Origin: Prevotella sp. P5-108
Lineage (GTDB): Bacteria > Bacteroidota > Bacteroidia > Bacteroidales > Bacteroidaceae
DNA length: 64,000 nt
Reading direction: 5' to 3'
NCBI RefSeq assembly: GCF_002251385.1
Contig: NZ_NPJJ01000043.1
Span: forward strand, 248,001 to 312,000
Shown here: positions 18,408 through 28,400 of the stretch, piece after piece
Layout: each line of letters opens with the position of its first letter
Numbering within the stretch: the first letter of the stretch is position 1
The notes under the pieces: model-generated
Database searches by the model: none
What the model was told of the DNA's origin: nothing
Seen by the model: the letters and a program-made list of their open reading frames with translations, nothing else
Made by a program: the position numbers and the translations under genes

Positions 18408-19076
18408 TTATTTTTGTTCTGAATTATCAACATCCTTCTTGTTAGATTGGGAAAAAAGAGATAAGGTCTCAAGCTCTTTGCGACAAACTAAGAGCAACAT
18501 AACCACACCTACGCTAATGCAAGCATCAGCAAAGTTGAATACGGGTGAGAAGAAAATGAATTCAGAGCCACCAACCATTGGAACCCATGAAGGCCACGTC
18601 GTTACGATGATTGGGAAATAGAACATGTCTACCACCTTTCCCATCAGGAATGGAGCATAGCCAGTGCCAAAGGGAACAACAGAGGAAACGTCAAATGGGG
18701 TTGAAGCATCAAAGACAAGCCCATAGAACATAGAGTCAAATATATTTCCTGCAGCCCCGGCAAATACCATAGACAACAAAATGATATAACAATAGCGGGC
18801 ACGTACTTTTATCTGGCGATGAATATACCAACCTATAATGCAGATAGCAGCTATACGCAATAGGCTAAGCAGGAACTTGTTGATAAACGTCATGCCATAC
18901 GCCATACCATTGTTTTCCACGAAATCGATATAAAACCAATCAGTTATATGGATGGCATCACCCAAGCACATATTAGTCTTGACCAGAATCTTGATAATCT
19001 GGTCAATAACCAATAGCACCACAATAAGCAGAACCGAGAGACGTCCTCGGGTCACAACATTTCTAATATCCTTCAT
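18408..19076 (-). CDS. lspA: Lipoprotein signal peptidase LspA
   Basis: Inner-membrane aspartyl protease that cleaves the signal peptide from prolipoproteins after lipid transfer. Four membrane segments are visible. The conserved NNGMAYG, GNIFDS (first catalytic Asp) and FNFADACIS (second catalytic Asp) are all present. A 35-residue insert between the last two segments (FDVSSVVPFGTGY region) is usual in Bacteroidota. The start is placed at 19076 (MKDIRN), two bases beyond the stop of the dksA-like gene; an ATG at 19094 is possible but would overlap that gene. The next gene in the operon encodes a lipoprotein, one of its substrates. Confidence 0.93.
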   Translation of the reverse strand: MKDIRNVVTRGRLSVLLIVVLLVIDQIIKILVKTNMCLGDAIHITDWFYIDFVENNGMAYGMTFINKFLLSLLRIAAICIIGWYIHRQIKVRARYCYIILLSMVFAGAAGNIFDSMFYGLVFDASTPFDVSSVVPFGTGYAPFLMGKVVDMFYFPIIVTTWPSWVPMVGGSEFIFFSPVFNFADACISVGVVMLLLVCRKELETLSLFSQSNKKDVDNSEQK

Positions 19077-19077
19077 T

Positions 19078-19458
19078 TTATTGCTTGCGAGCATTTTTTG
19101 ACGCCACGCTCAGAGTGGCATGGGGCACCGCGCGTAAACGCTCCTTTGGTATAAGCTCACCTGTCATACGGTCTATACCATAGGTTTTGTTGTCTATACG
19201 AATCAATGCCGCCTCCAAACCTTGGATAAACTTCTGATGCCGTGCCGCCATCTCCACCAACTGTTCCTTGGATTGGGTAAGACTACCCTCCTCCAATGCT
19301 TTATATGTAGGAGATGTATCATCAACATCATTGGTATCCTGATTCATCAGCCTACGCATTACCTTGCTATAACTCTCACGTGCAACTGCCAGTTTGTCAT
19401 TAATAATAGCGCGGAACTCCTGGAGTTCTTCATCGCTGTAACGTACCTTAGTTTCCAT
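19078..19458 (-). CDS. TraR/DksA-family protein with degenerate zinc finger
   Basis: A 126-residue protein from METKVRYSDEEL. It has the coiled-coil hairpin of DksA (about residues 5-80) and the C-terminal TYGIDRMTGELIPKERLRAVPHATLSV, which in classical DksA would be a four-cysteine zinc finger. Here all four cysteines are replaced. DksA binds the secondary channel of RNA polymerase and works with ppGpp; a cysteine-free fold is known in other DksA relatives, so activity is still possible. An earlier ATG at 19512 would add 18 untypical residues. It lies between ileS and lspA in the same direction. Confidence 0.85.
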   Translation of the reverse strand: METKVRYSDEELQEFRAIINDKLAVARESYSKVMRRLMNQDTNDVDDTSPTYKALEEGSLTQSKEQLVEMAARHQKFIQGLEAALIRIDNKTYGIDRMTGELIPKERLRAVPHATLSVASKNARKQ

Positions 19459-19528
19459 GCATCGGTGATTTAGGTTAACCATGACGCAGACATCGCTTGA
19501 CAACTGCGCCATGGTTGGATTATTATTA

Positions 19529-22500
19529 TTAAATTTTAGTTACTTGTATGCGAACGACAAAATTATCGAACTCTACATCTGTCCCAGCATTGTCCTCCAC
19601 AGAGATACTATCGGCCAAAACTTGAGTTTTCACATAATCCTCGTAGTTGGCAATAGCCTTGGCAATACTGTCATTAGGACTGACCTTTATTGCTATGCGG
19701 TCAGTAATTTCAAGACCAGCGTCCTTTCGCATGTTCTGAATGCGATTAATGAGTTCACGTGCCATACCTTCATTGAGCAAATCTTCGGTCAGTTCAACCT
19801 CCAATGCCACAGTGAGATTTCCATCATTGGAAACGAGCCATCCAGGGATATCCTCGCTGATGATTTCGACATCTGCTACATCAACGGTGACAGGAGCACC
19901 ATCGATATCAAACGAAATGCTACCATTCTGTTCCAACAATGCTATCGCGTCTTGATCCAAGCCATCCATATGGGCAGCAACACTCTTCATCAGCTTGCCG
20001 AACTTTTTGCCCATCACGCGGAAGTTGCACTTTACCTTCTTCACGAGGAATCCAGAATTCTCTACAAAGTTGACCTCCTTGACATTCACCTCATTCTTAA
20101 TAAGGTCTTTGACAGCGCAGATACGCTGCTTCTGCTTGTCGTCGATGGCGGGAATCATCAGTTGGGCCAAAGGCTGACGAACCTTGATGTTAACTTTACG
20201 ACGGAGAGCCAAAGTCATGGATGTTATCTTCTGAGCGATATCCATGCGGGCTTCAAGTTCGGCATCAATGGCCTCGGTATCAGCCACAGGATAACTCTCC
20301 AGATGCACACTCTCCATCTTTCCACCAAGGTCGTGATAGAGACGATCAGCATAGAACGGAGCAAACGGTGCAACGAGCTTGGCTACAGTCATCAGACATG
20401 AATAAAGTGTCTGATAGGCATTGAGCTTATCGCTGTCCATTTCTTTGCCCCAGAAGCGTTTACGGTTGAGGCGTACATACCAGTTGCTCAAATCATCGTT
20501 GACGAAATTGTCTATCAAACGGCCTGCTCTTGTTGGATCATAATCATTCAACTGCTTGCAGACATTAATAATCAAAGAATTGGCCTTGGAAATAATCCAA
20601 CGGTCAATCTCTGGGCGTTCTGCCAGATTGCCTTGATTAAGCATGGTCTCTGGGTCAAAACCATCAACGTTGGCATAAAGAGCCAAGAAGCTATATGTAT
20701 TATATAATGTACCGAAGAACTTGCGACGAACTTCATCCACGCCTTCAGGATCAAACTTGAGATTATCCCATGGCTCACTGTTGGTCATCATATAGAAGCG
20801 TACAGGGTCAGCACCATACTTCTCCATCATTTCAAATGGATTGGTCACATTGCCCACATGCTTACTCATCTTATTGCCTTTGGCATCAAGAACCAAGCCG
20901 GTAGAAATAACATTCTTGAATGCTACACTATCGAATATCATTGTAGCAATAGCATGAAGCGTGAAGAACCATCCTCGAGTCTGGTCGACTCCTTCGTTGA
21001 TAAAGTCGGCTGGGAAATAGGCTGGAGGTATTGGCGTTCCATCGTAATCAGAGTGTATCATAGCCTGACGATCGGCTTCTGTACCGCGTGCCATCTCTCC
21101 CTCGAATGGATAGTGCAGCTGTGCATAGGGCATAGAGCCACTATCAAACCAAACATCTATCAGGTCGGTTTCACGATACATTGGTTTACCTGCGGCATTG
21201 ACAAGCACGATATTGTCCACATAAGGGCGGTGGAGGTCTATACGGTCATAATTCTCCTGAGAATAATCTCCAGGAACGAATCCATTGTCTTTCAGAGGAT
21301 TGCTCTTCATCACGCCAGCCTCTACCGAGCGCTCAATTTCATTGTAGAGTTCTTCGACACTACCGATACACTTCTCGTTACGATTGGAATCGCGCCAAAT
21401 AGGGAGCGGCGTACCCCAGAAACGAGAACGCGAAAGGTTCCAGACGTTGAGGTTCTCCAGCCAGTTGCCAAAGCGTCCACTTCCTGTTGACTCGGGCTGC
21501 CAATTGATGGTCTTGTTGAGTTCCACCATTCTCTCTTTAGCAGCGGTATCTTTGATAAACCAAGAATCAAGAGGATAGTACAAAATTGGCTTGTCCGTAC
21601 GCCAGCAGTGAGGATAATTGTGCACATGCTTCTCTGTACGGAGAGCCTTACCCTCCATCTTGAGTTCCATACACAATACCACGTTCAAGTCTTCGGCCTT
21701 GTCGGATGCAGCCTTGTCCCATACTCCGTTCTCGTTGAAGCGTGGATCATAAGCATTCTTGACATAATCACCCGCATGGTTAGCATACAAATCTTTGTCC
21801 ACACAAGCATTGACAAAGTTAGTATCCAGGTCTTCAATGAGATAGAACTTACCCTGCAAATCTACCATCGGACGAGTCTCGCCCTTTTTATTAATAAGGT
21901 ATAGAGCCGGAATATTGGCATCTTTGGCTACCTTGGCGTCGTCGGCACCGAACGTAGGAGCAATGTGAACAATGCCAGTACCGTCGTCTGTAGTCACATA
22001 ATCGCCCAAGATTACGCGGAAAGCCTGGTCATTCATTTCAACAAAACAATCACGACCATCCTCGCTGGCAAAAACCTTTTCCGGATGAGCCTCGGCATAA
22101 TCGCTTACAAAGGCGGGTGACAGATCATTAAGTTTCTCGCAAGGCTTGACCCACGGCATGAGCTGGCGATAGTGGTATCCTTCAAGTTCAGTACCCTTCA
22201 TGCGGTCCACGATGCGCCAAGGGCATATCTTCTTGTCTTTGTCAAATGCAGGCAGATCTCCCTCTTTGGCTTCATGATCGGCCTTGAGGTATGAAGTCAC
22301 GAGGTTTTCGGCCATAATCATGGTCATTGGCTCGCCCGAATAGGGATTATATGTCTCCACAGCCACATAGTCAATCTTGGGGCCTACGCAGAGCGCCACA
22401 TTGGAGGGCAATGTCCATGGAGTGGTAGTCCATGCCACAAAGTATGGAGTTCCCCACTTGGTCCACTCCTCTTTGGGATTGACGATTTCAAACTGAGCTG

Positions 22501-23146
22501 TTACGGTAAGGTCCTTGACATCGCGGTAGCATCCCGGCTGATTGAGCTCATGACTCGAAAGACCGGTTCCGGCACCGGGGCTGTAAGGCTGGATAGTATA
22601 ACCCTTATAGAGCAGTCCCTTATTATAAAGCTGCTTGAGAAGCCACCAAAGGGTCTCAATGTATTTGTTGTCGTAAGTGATGTAGGGATGGTCAAGATCT
22701 ACGAAATATCCCATCTCCTCGGTAAGTTGACGCCACTCAGCGGTAAACTTCATTACGTTTTCACGACACTTATGGTTGTACTCTTCCGTTGAGATATACT
22801 TGTCAGAAGCCTTGTTATCAATATCTTTTTTGGTAATGCCAAGTTCTTTCTCCACGCCCAATTCTACAGGAAGTCCATGAGTGTCCCATCCTGCCTTGCG
22901 GTGTACCTGCATTCCCTGCATGGTCTTATAGCGATTGAATGTATCCTTGATGGCACGTGCCAGAACATGATGGATACCAGGGTGACCATTGGCTGAAGGA
23001 GGACCTTCAAAAAATATAAATTGGGGATTTCCATCACGCTCATCAATACTTTTGTGGAAGATATCATTCTTCTTCCACTCTTCCAATACGCTCTTGTTAA
23101 CCTCAACAAGATTCAAGCCATTGTGTTCGGCAAATTTCTTAGCCAT
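19529..23146 (-). CDS. ileS: Isoleucyl-tRNA synthetase
   Basis: Charges tRNA-Ile with isoleucine and edits misactivated valine. At 1205 residues it is much longer than the E. coli enzyme (about 940). The HIGH-type site is GHPGIHH in PPSANGHPGIHHVLAR, and the KMSKS-type site is GNKMSKHVGN. GWDTHGLPVE and the DVWFDSGSMPYAQ region are also typical. Its length and C-terminal tail suggest the long, eukaryote-like form found in some bacteria, though I cannot confirm the subgroup by eye. A -7 box TAACTTTG lies at 23198-23205, about 50 bases upstream. It heads the ileS-dksA-like-lspA-DUF4296 run. Confidence 0.95.
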   Translation of the reverse strand: MAKKFAEHNGLNLVEVNKSVLEEWKKNDIFHKSIDERDGNPQFIFFEGPPSANGHPGIHHVLARAIKDTFNRYKTMQGMQVHRKAGWDTHGLPVELGVEKELGITKKDIDNKASDKYISTEEYNHKCRENVMKFTAEWRQLTEEMGYFVDLDHPYITYDNKYIETLWWLLKQLYNKGLLYKGYTIQPYSPGAGTGLSSHELNQPGCYRDVKDLTVTAQFEIVNPKEEWTKWGTPYFVAWTTTPWTLPSNVALCVGPKIDYVAVETYNPYSGEPMTMIMAENLVTSYLKADHEAKEGDLPAFDKDKKICPWRIVDRMKGTELEGYHYRQLMPWVKPCEKLNDLSPAFVSDYAEAHPEKVFASEDGRDCFVEMNDQAFRVILGDYVTTDDGTGIVHIAPTFGADDAKVAKDANIPALYLINKKGETRPMVDLQGKFYLIEDLDTNFVNACVDKDLYANHAGDYVKNAYDPRFNENGVWDKAASDKAEDLNVVLCMELKMEGKALRTEKHVHNYPHCWRTDKPILYYPLDSWFIKDTAAKERMVELNKTINWQPESTGSGRFGNWLENLNVWNLSRSRFWGTPLPIWRDSNRNEKCIGSVEELYNEIERSVEAGVMKSNPLKDNGFVPGDYSQENYDRIDLHRPYVDNIVLVNAAGKPMYRETDLIDVWFDSGSMPYAQLHYPFEGEMARGTEADRQAMIHSDYDGTPIPPAYFPADFINEGVDQTRGWFFTLHAIATMIFDSVAFKNVISTGLVLDAKGNKMSKHVGNVTNPFEMMEKYGADPVRFYMMTNSEPWDNLKFDPEGVDEVRRKFFGTLYNTYSFLALYANVDGFDPETMLNQGNLAERPEIDRWIISKANSLIINVCKQLNDYDPTRAGRLIDNFVNDDLSNWYVRLNRKRFWGKEMDSDKLNAYQTLYSCLMTVAKLVAPFAPFYADRLYHDLGGKMESVHLESYPVADTEAIDAELEARMDIAQKITSMTLALRRKVNIKVRQPLAQLMIPAIDDKQKQRICAVKDLIKNEVNVKEVNFVENSGFLVKKVKCNFRVMGKKFGKLMKSVAAHMDGLDQDAIALLEQNGSISFDIDGAPVTVDVADVEIISEDIPGWLVSNDGNLTVALEVELTEDLLNEGMARELINRIQNMRKDAGLEITDRIAIKVSPNDSIAKAIANYEDYVKTQVLADSISVEDNAGTDVEFDNFVVRIQVTKI

Positions 23147-23205
23147 ATTACCTATGTTTGCGTTTAATACCTATTATACCTGTTTTTTTTAATTTGGCAA
23201 AGTTA

Positions 23206-23795
23206 CACAAAAAAATCGATGATATGCACAATTTAAGAGGTTTTTTATGTATGGCGCTATCACAAACAAGCATTTAGTGCAGGTTCGGCAATAGGGAACG
23301 GCACCAATTGTCTATCAATAGTCCTTTGTACAATAAGCGTAAGTTGTATTAGACGGAAAAAGACAATCTGCCAAAGTTCCAAGTATATTTACAAAGAATT
23401 TGTTTTAAGGTTTCCTTCATTCTGAATGATAGCAAGCAGAATGGCAGTGATTCTCAGAAACCGCGCGAAACGTTTGAAAGCTACCTCATAGGGACACAAA
23501 GACCGAAACAGGACCCACGAATAATCCTGATACTGTTTCTTTTAGCAATTAAATCACGAATTGAAAAAATACATATTGGCAACCACTATTTCAGACTTGG
23601 ATATTTTCGATTCACGATGCTATTTGCATTTGAAAATGTCCTTAACGATGATTCCTCCATTTGGACGTCATAAACAATGCGTCAAATTCGAGTTTTCTGC
23701 AAAAGGCAATTGGGCAAAATGCATGTCTCAATGCACTTTGCCCAATACTAATTTCTGCCGACCACAGTTCGGCAATTCCATACTTTTCAGCAGGC
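23206..23795. other. 590-base gap with one strong hairpin
   Basis: No supported gene. Several short open frames overlap on both strands around 23561-23833 and none has protein-like features. The only clear structure is a 15-bp stem with one mismatch at 23710-23745 (TTGGGCAAAATGCAT and ATGCACTTTGCCCAA), 50 bases past the stop of the small gene at 23796, where it would serve as a terminator. No tmRNA, RNase P or 6S pattern was recognised. Confidence 0.45.
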
Positions 23796-24011
23796 CTATA
23801 CAGACTTATAGCCCTTTGTGCTAATGGTTTCAATTACTTCCTTGATACCCATCTCCTTGCCGTCTGGGCTACGGTGAGCTGCCTCATGATGGGCGGCTTC
23901 GATTTCTTCTTCAGACACGGTGTATCCAAAGAACTTGCCCTTAAACTCGGCTACAGCCCAACCAATGAGGGCCACAACGAACAATGCTAATACGCAAAAA
24001 AATACATTCAT
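23796..24011 (-). CDS. 71-residue single-pass membrane protein
   Basis: Starts with one membrane helix (MNVFFCVLALFVVALIGWAVAEF), then a soluble tail of about 47 residues that is acidic and histidine-containing (SEEEIEAAHHEAAHRSPDGKE). It ends in TISTKGYKSV. A TAATTTTG -7 box lies upstream on the minus strand near 24037, and a hairpin follows at 23710-23745, so it has the layout of a one-gene unit. I do not recognise the family. Confidence 0.6.
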   Translation of the reverse strand: MNVFFCVLALFVVALIGWAVAEFKGKFFGYTVSEEEIEAAHHEAAHRSPDGKEMGIKEVIETISTKGYKSV

Positions 24012-24110
24012 ATTTGTCTATCTGTTTTTAATAGGTGCAAAATTAACAAATAATACTGAAACTAAAGGCGTTTTGACCTTAATTTTTATCATCACTCAAA
24101 CATTTGCCAT

Positions 24111-24701
24111 TTATAGGTCGAATACGTAGCCTATCGTAGAGCAAAGCAGCACGATGAGCACGTAGAAAACAAAAAGATGTCCACCACTTCTAAATCCTGC
24201 TACCAGCGAATTGTAGGCGCCCGCCAGTCCATCTATTTTTCCCGCCCCTACTCCAAATGTGAGCCCTGATATAATCAATGTCACGCAAGTGACCGGCACG
24301 AGACAATGAAGGAAACTACTATGATTGACAGTACCCGTAGCCGTAAGCAGCAAGGGCTGAGGCAAAAGGGTAAGAAGGGCCATTATCACTACGACAATGG
24401 TCAATTCGAGCATTACCACGCGCAGGGCAAACCGTTCTTTTACTCCAAGCGGACGGCGGAGCCTGAACAGTTGGCTCTCTGTCAAAGGGCCATATGCCAT
24501 AACACCCAACACGAGCCAGATAAGCAAAGGCGACGAGAGGGTGTATACAAACCTGCCGAACAACCAGCGTATGCCTTCTGCGCTCAGGAGCGAGCGTAGG
24601 TCTGCCGTGGGATTTAGTGCTGTAAGTATCCATGAGAGCAGCACAAGCATTATCCAAGCCACCAACAAAGTCAACGCCGTCTGAGGGAGTCTATTCTTCA
24701 T
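24111..24701 (-). CDS. Integral membrane protein, weak AbgT-like character
   Basis: About 196 residues with six or so membrane segments. The opening (MKNRLPQTALTLLVAWIMLV) and the segment LLSAEGIRWLFGRFVYTLSSPLL resemble the N-terminal part of AbgT-type transporters, but the usual family length is about 500 residues, so this would be a shortened or different protein. The ATG at 24701 lies inside the last codons of the response regulator gene (11-base overlap), which suggests translational coupling. An alternative upstream ATG exists at 24725. Its position behind a sensor kinase and regulator suggests a membrane partner of that signalling pair; this is inference. Confidence 0.6.
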   Translation of the reverse strand: MKNRLPQTALTLLVAWIMLVLLSWILTALNPTADLRSLLSAEGIRWLFGRFVYTLSSPLLIWLVLGVMAYGPLTESQLFRLRRPLGVKERFALRVVMLELTIVVVIMALLTLLPQPLLLTATGTVNHSSFLHCLVPVTCVTLIISGLTFGVGAGKIDGLAGAYNSLVAGFRSGGHLFVFYVLIVLLCSTIGYVFDL

Positions 24702-25413
24702 CGGGATGCAGGTTATCAATGTCAAGTATGCGCAGCTCGAGAGCCCTTACCACCAGTCTCGTGGCATTTACTCCCATACGGTTTCCGTCGGGGAAGAGTT
24801 TTTGTACCAGCTCATTCTGACGCTTTTCCAAACTCTTCACGCCAAAAGGCATACCGCGCAGATTGGTAATTTGCTCTTTGGTATACCCCAGGGCAAGATG
24901 TCGCAGAAAACGCTCATCGTACTCATCAATCTCATAGTCAATCAGCGACTCGGTACGCATAAGGCTACTCCCGACACTATGTTTGAATCGCTCTACTATC
25001 TTCTCGAGTATGGGCTGATTGAAAACCAGACGTTTACCGCTCATACAGCTGGCAACATCACCTCGGGTGAGCAATTCGCCACTCTTCAGAATAATTCCGT
25101 CGCAACCAGCATCGAGCACATCCACCCAGAGTTTCTCATTAAGTATCTCTCCTGTAAAGATAAGGACCTTAACCCCTGGATAATTCTCTTTGGTATATCT
25201 GCACAACTCAACGCCCACAGTGGTAGAGCCACCAAGGCCCAGGTCGAGCAACACCAAATCGGGCTGATGCTGCTTCATGAGCTTAAAATAGTTCTGCTCA
25301 TTGTCTGCTGTTCCAATAATTACGGCTTCGGGAATCTCATTTTTGAAGATACCTTCGGTTCCTTTGAGTTCGAGAGGAACATCCTCTACTATGACTACTT
25401 GAAATTTTTCCAT
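24691..25413 (-). CDS. Response regulator
   Basis: A 240-residue protein with an N-terminal receiver domain. The phosphoacceptor is in DLVLLDLGLGG (Asp near 56), preceded by the acidic pair EDV near residue 10, and followed by IFTGE (Thr switch) and ILKSGE (Lys). The C-terminal half (SLIDYEIDEYDERFLRHLALGYTK, then SLEKRQNELVQKLF) looks like a LuxR-type helix-turn-helix in weak form. It lies 12 bases after the large sensor kinase, the likely partner, and overlaps the membrane protein gene at 24111-24701. The target genes are unknown. Confidence 0.85.
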   Translation of the reverse strand: MEKFQVVIVEDVPLELKGTEGIFKNEIPEAVIIGTADNEQNYFKLMKQHQPDLVLLDLGLGGSTTVGVELCRYTKENYPGVKVLIFTGEILNEKLWVDVLDAGCDGIILKSGELLTRGDVASCMSGKRLVFNQPILEKIVERFKHSVGSSLMRTESLIDYEIDEYDERFLRHLALGYTKEQITNLRGMPFGVKSLEKRQNELVQKLFPDGNRMGVNATRLVVRALELRILDIDNLHPDEE

Positions 25414-25425
25414 ATCTGTAAGTTG

Positions 25426-28400
25426 TTACGTTTCTGGTTGAGATTGTACGCCTTGCTGTTTGGCAAAGAATGAGGTGTTTCGCGGAATCACAAGCATCAC
25501 CACAATGCCTGTCTCTGCGGGGCTTGCCTTGATACCACACGCGCGAGCCTGGCTTACTTCGCCGAGCTCCCTTATTATCTGTCGACACATCAAATATCTC
25601 ACATCTTTGGTAGATGGTGTAAAGAGCTGCCGACACTCTTGCTCTGTCAGCTTGACGTTAGGCATGGGTATCCGCACTGTCTGATATTGTCCGTCACTTG
25701 TATGGGCAGTCCATGTTACGCGAGCCTGATTAATGCTGGACAATATATCCAACAACATTTCCCACATTTCACCATCTATGCGCATAGGCGTCTCTGTCTG
25801 TCGCAATGCTTGCTGGCTCAATATGTCATAAAGCGACTTATAGTATCCGGTCACCTCATCGAGAGCATCACAGTCTATAGGACTGGTATCCACTATTTGC
25901 CTGATACGCGAGGGATAGTACATCGTCTCATGCTTAAGAGTGGAAAGGCAGTTGTCGAGCACACTGTTGCTTACGTGCAGACGCGCCACTTCATATTGGC
26001 GTCGATTGAGCTCATCCGTTTCCATTTCAATGGCATCCCGCTGCTTTTCATTATAGACCACCTGCTGCCGAAGGTCATTGCAAATCTGTGCCACAAGACG
26101 GTCAAGCTGTCGGACATCATTATCAAATGAAACTTTAGGCATCACCCAGATTTTACTGATTTTTAGCAACTTATTCTCCGGCCGATCATCTTCCATCAGC
26201 AGGTTGTTTATGAGTTTCAGTCTATCCAGACAAAGCCTATACATCAGCCTATAACGATAATAGAATATGTAGTATGCTGGAAAAAGGACAAGCAGCAAGA
26301 GTATCAGAATGATAATAGCAACATTCTTGTTTGTTTCTGCCTTCTGCATAACCTGCACATAATTGCTCAGCGACTGGTCGGCACTGCGCAGGCGGAACAG
26401 CTGGGTATATGCCTGGTTATTGTATTCATAGAGCTTCCATCTGTGCAGCGCCAAGGCAGCTACCGCTATCTCATTGCGCATATTTAGAATAGTAGTATAG
26501 TCGGCCTCCACCCCACTCCGGAACCACTTTAATTCAGCCGCCTCTTTGCCAGTACTGTCATAAATAGCCATCAAATCGACAGAAGTCCGGTGCTTATGTG
26601 TATAACCCCGTCTGCCGTTAAGTGCTTGCATACAGCTATCGGCCATAACGAGTGCTTGGTGGTAGCGTCCGTCAACATTGCATTGATAGATGGAGTCAGC
26701 ATATTTACGAACTTTATCAGACATATCGTACCCGAATGTGGTAGATACTGTCAAAGACATAAAGAGTCCTATAAACAATCTCACAACACCCACCGGAAGT
26801 CTGAACCAGAATCTGCTACCCGTGCCGGTATTCTCAGCTCCGATTGCACATTGGGCGAAGATAGGACTTACCTTCTTGTATTTTTCAATAATTCCCTTGC
26901 AATTCATCAGTCCAAACCCATGCCCTTTTCCGTCTTGCACCGCGCCGGAGGTATCTACTATCGGCTTATGGTCAAAGAGATGCTTCAACTGAGTATCACT
27001 CATCCCGGGCCCGGTGTCGCAAATACTGATTTCGGCACAAGTGTCATGGCGTATTGCATAGATTTCCACATGCCCATCTTCGGGAGTGAATTTACGTGCA
27101 TTGTCCGCCATCGTATTTATCATAAAAAGCGTGAGGGTCTTGTCTGCCTTGACCGTCAGGTCGGTCTTTTGTATATCGAGAGAGATTCCTTTAAGCTGAA
27201 ATCCCATCTTGCTTTTGGCCACGATATCAAACAATGATTGTAGAGCAAAACTTTCGATATGTAGATTGAGTTGACCTTGGCGTAGTCTTATCCAATCGGT
27301 CAACACTTCGTTATACTTGTTGATTTGGTCTGTGAGTTCAGCGATATACTCTATTCGTTCGTTGTTGGTATCACCTACCTTGCGTAGCATTCTTACTTCA
27401 TGAAGCATGCGGTCGATAAAGGGTGTTATGCTGGTTACCAAAGATAACTTGGCCCTCTGCTCGAGGTTGCGGCGGCGGTTCTGCGTCAGGTGCAGCTTTT
27501 CTATCTCTATCATTTCGCATATCTCGTCGCTCTTCTCCATCTGCCGACTCATTTGTCGGTCATTGAGTTCTTTCCACTTACGCAGAGACATGAGCAACGA
27601 TTCAATATCACTGCTTCGGTCGGTTTTTTTTCTCTTCAGGTAAAGGACTATGAGCAGGGTTACCAATACTACAAGCACTACAAGTATAGCTGCTATCATC
27701 GAGTTGAGCAGTTTGGCCGACTTGTCCAACTGCTCGGCACGCGCCTCAAGCTGCCGGTCTTGTCGCGTTTTCTCCTGCATGTCGAGATAGATATTGCGGT
27801 TATAATCACTGTTGGGTTTGTCATCGATGGCAGAATAAGCCAGTGACAGTTGTTCCCGAATAGAGGCTACCAGGTCAGGGGCACGCTCTATAACTGTGTC
27901 TTCCTCAAGAGCGTTATGCAGACAAATGAGTGACGAGCGGTAATCATTGAGTGCCCAATAACATTTTGCAAGAGTACGATAAGCACCAGCTGTCTGATAG
28001 ACGTCACCATAATGCTGGAAAATATGCAGCGCACGCTGTGCGAGATTTCCAGCAAAGAGCGAATCGGGCATATCATCATTGTTGATATAACTCATCGCAG
28101 GCTGGTTATTATCTAAAAGTCTGGAGAGTGCACGGGTATCTACGAGGTGCTCACTCATGCCCTGCAGAGCCTGAGCTTCAAAGAATGGGATGCCCTCTTG
28201 GCGGGCAAGGACATAACACTTGATAAGGCTTTCGAATTCAAGTTGTTCGACTTTCTCCTGAGTCCGCGCACGAATGATACCTCCCGAACCTACATTATAT
28301 AAATAATTGAGAAGTTGTAGGGTGTCTTCTTTAAGATAGTCGCTCTGGGAAAGGTGGGCCAGTTCGTCGTGCGACTGGTTGGGCAATCCCATGTAATAAA

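Noticed and set aside
23206..23709. Possible non-coding RNA gene in the large gap
   Set aside because: No promoter with both boxes pointing into it and no recognisable RNA pattern; only the hairpin at its end is clear.
23561..23833. Short open frames on both strands
   Set aside because: They overlap each other and a hairpin, with no protein-like features.
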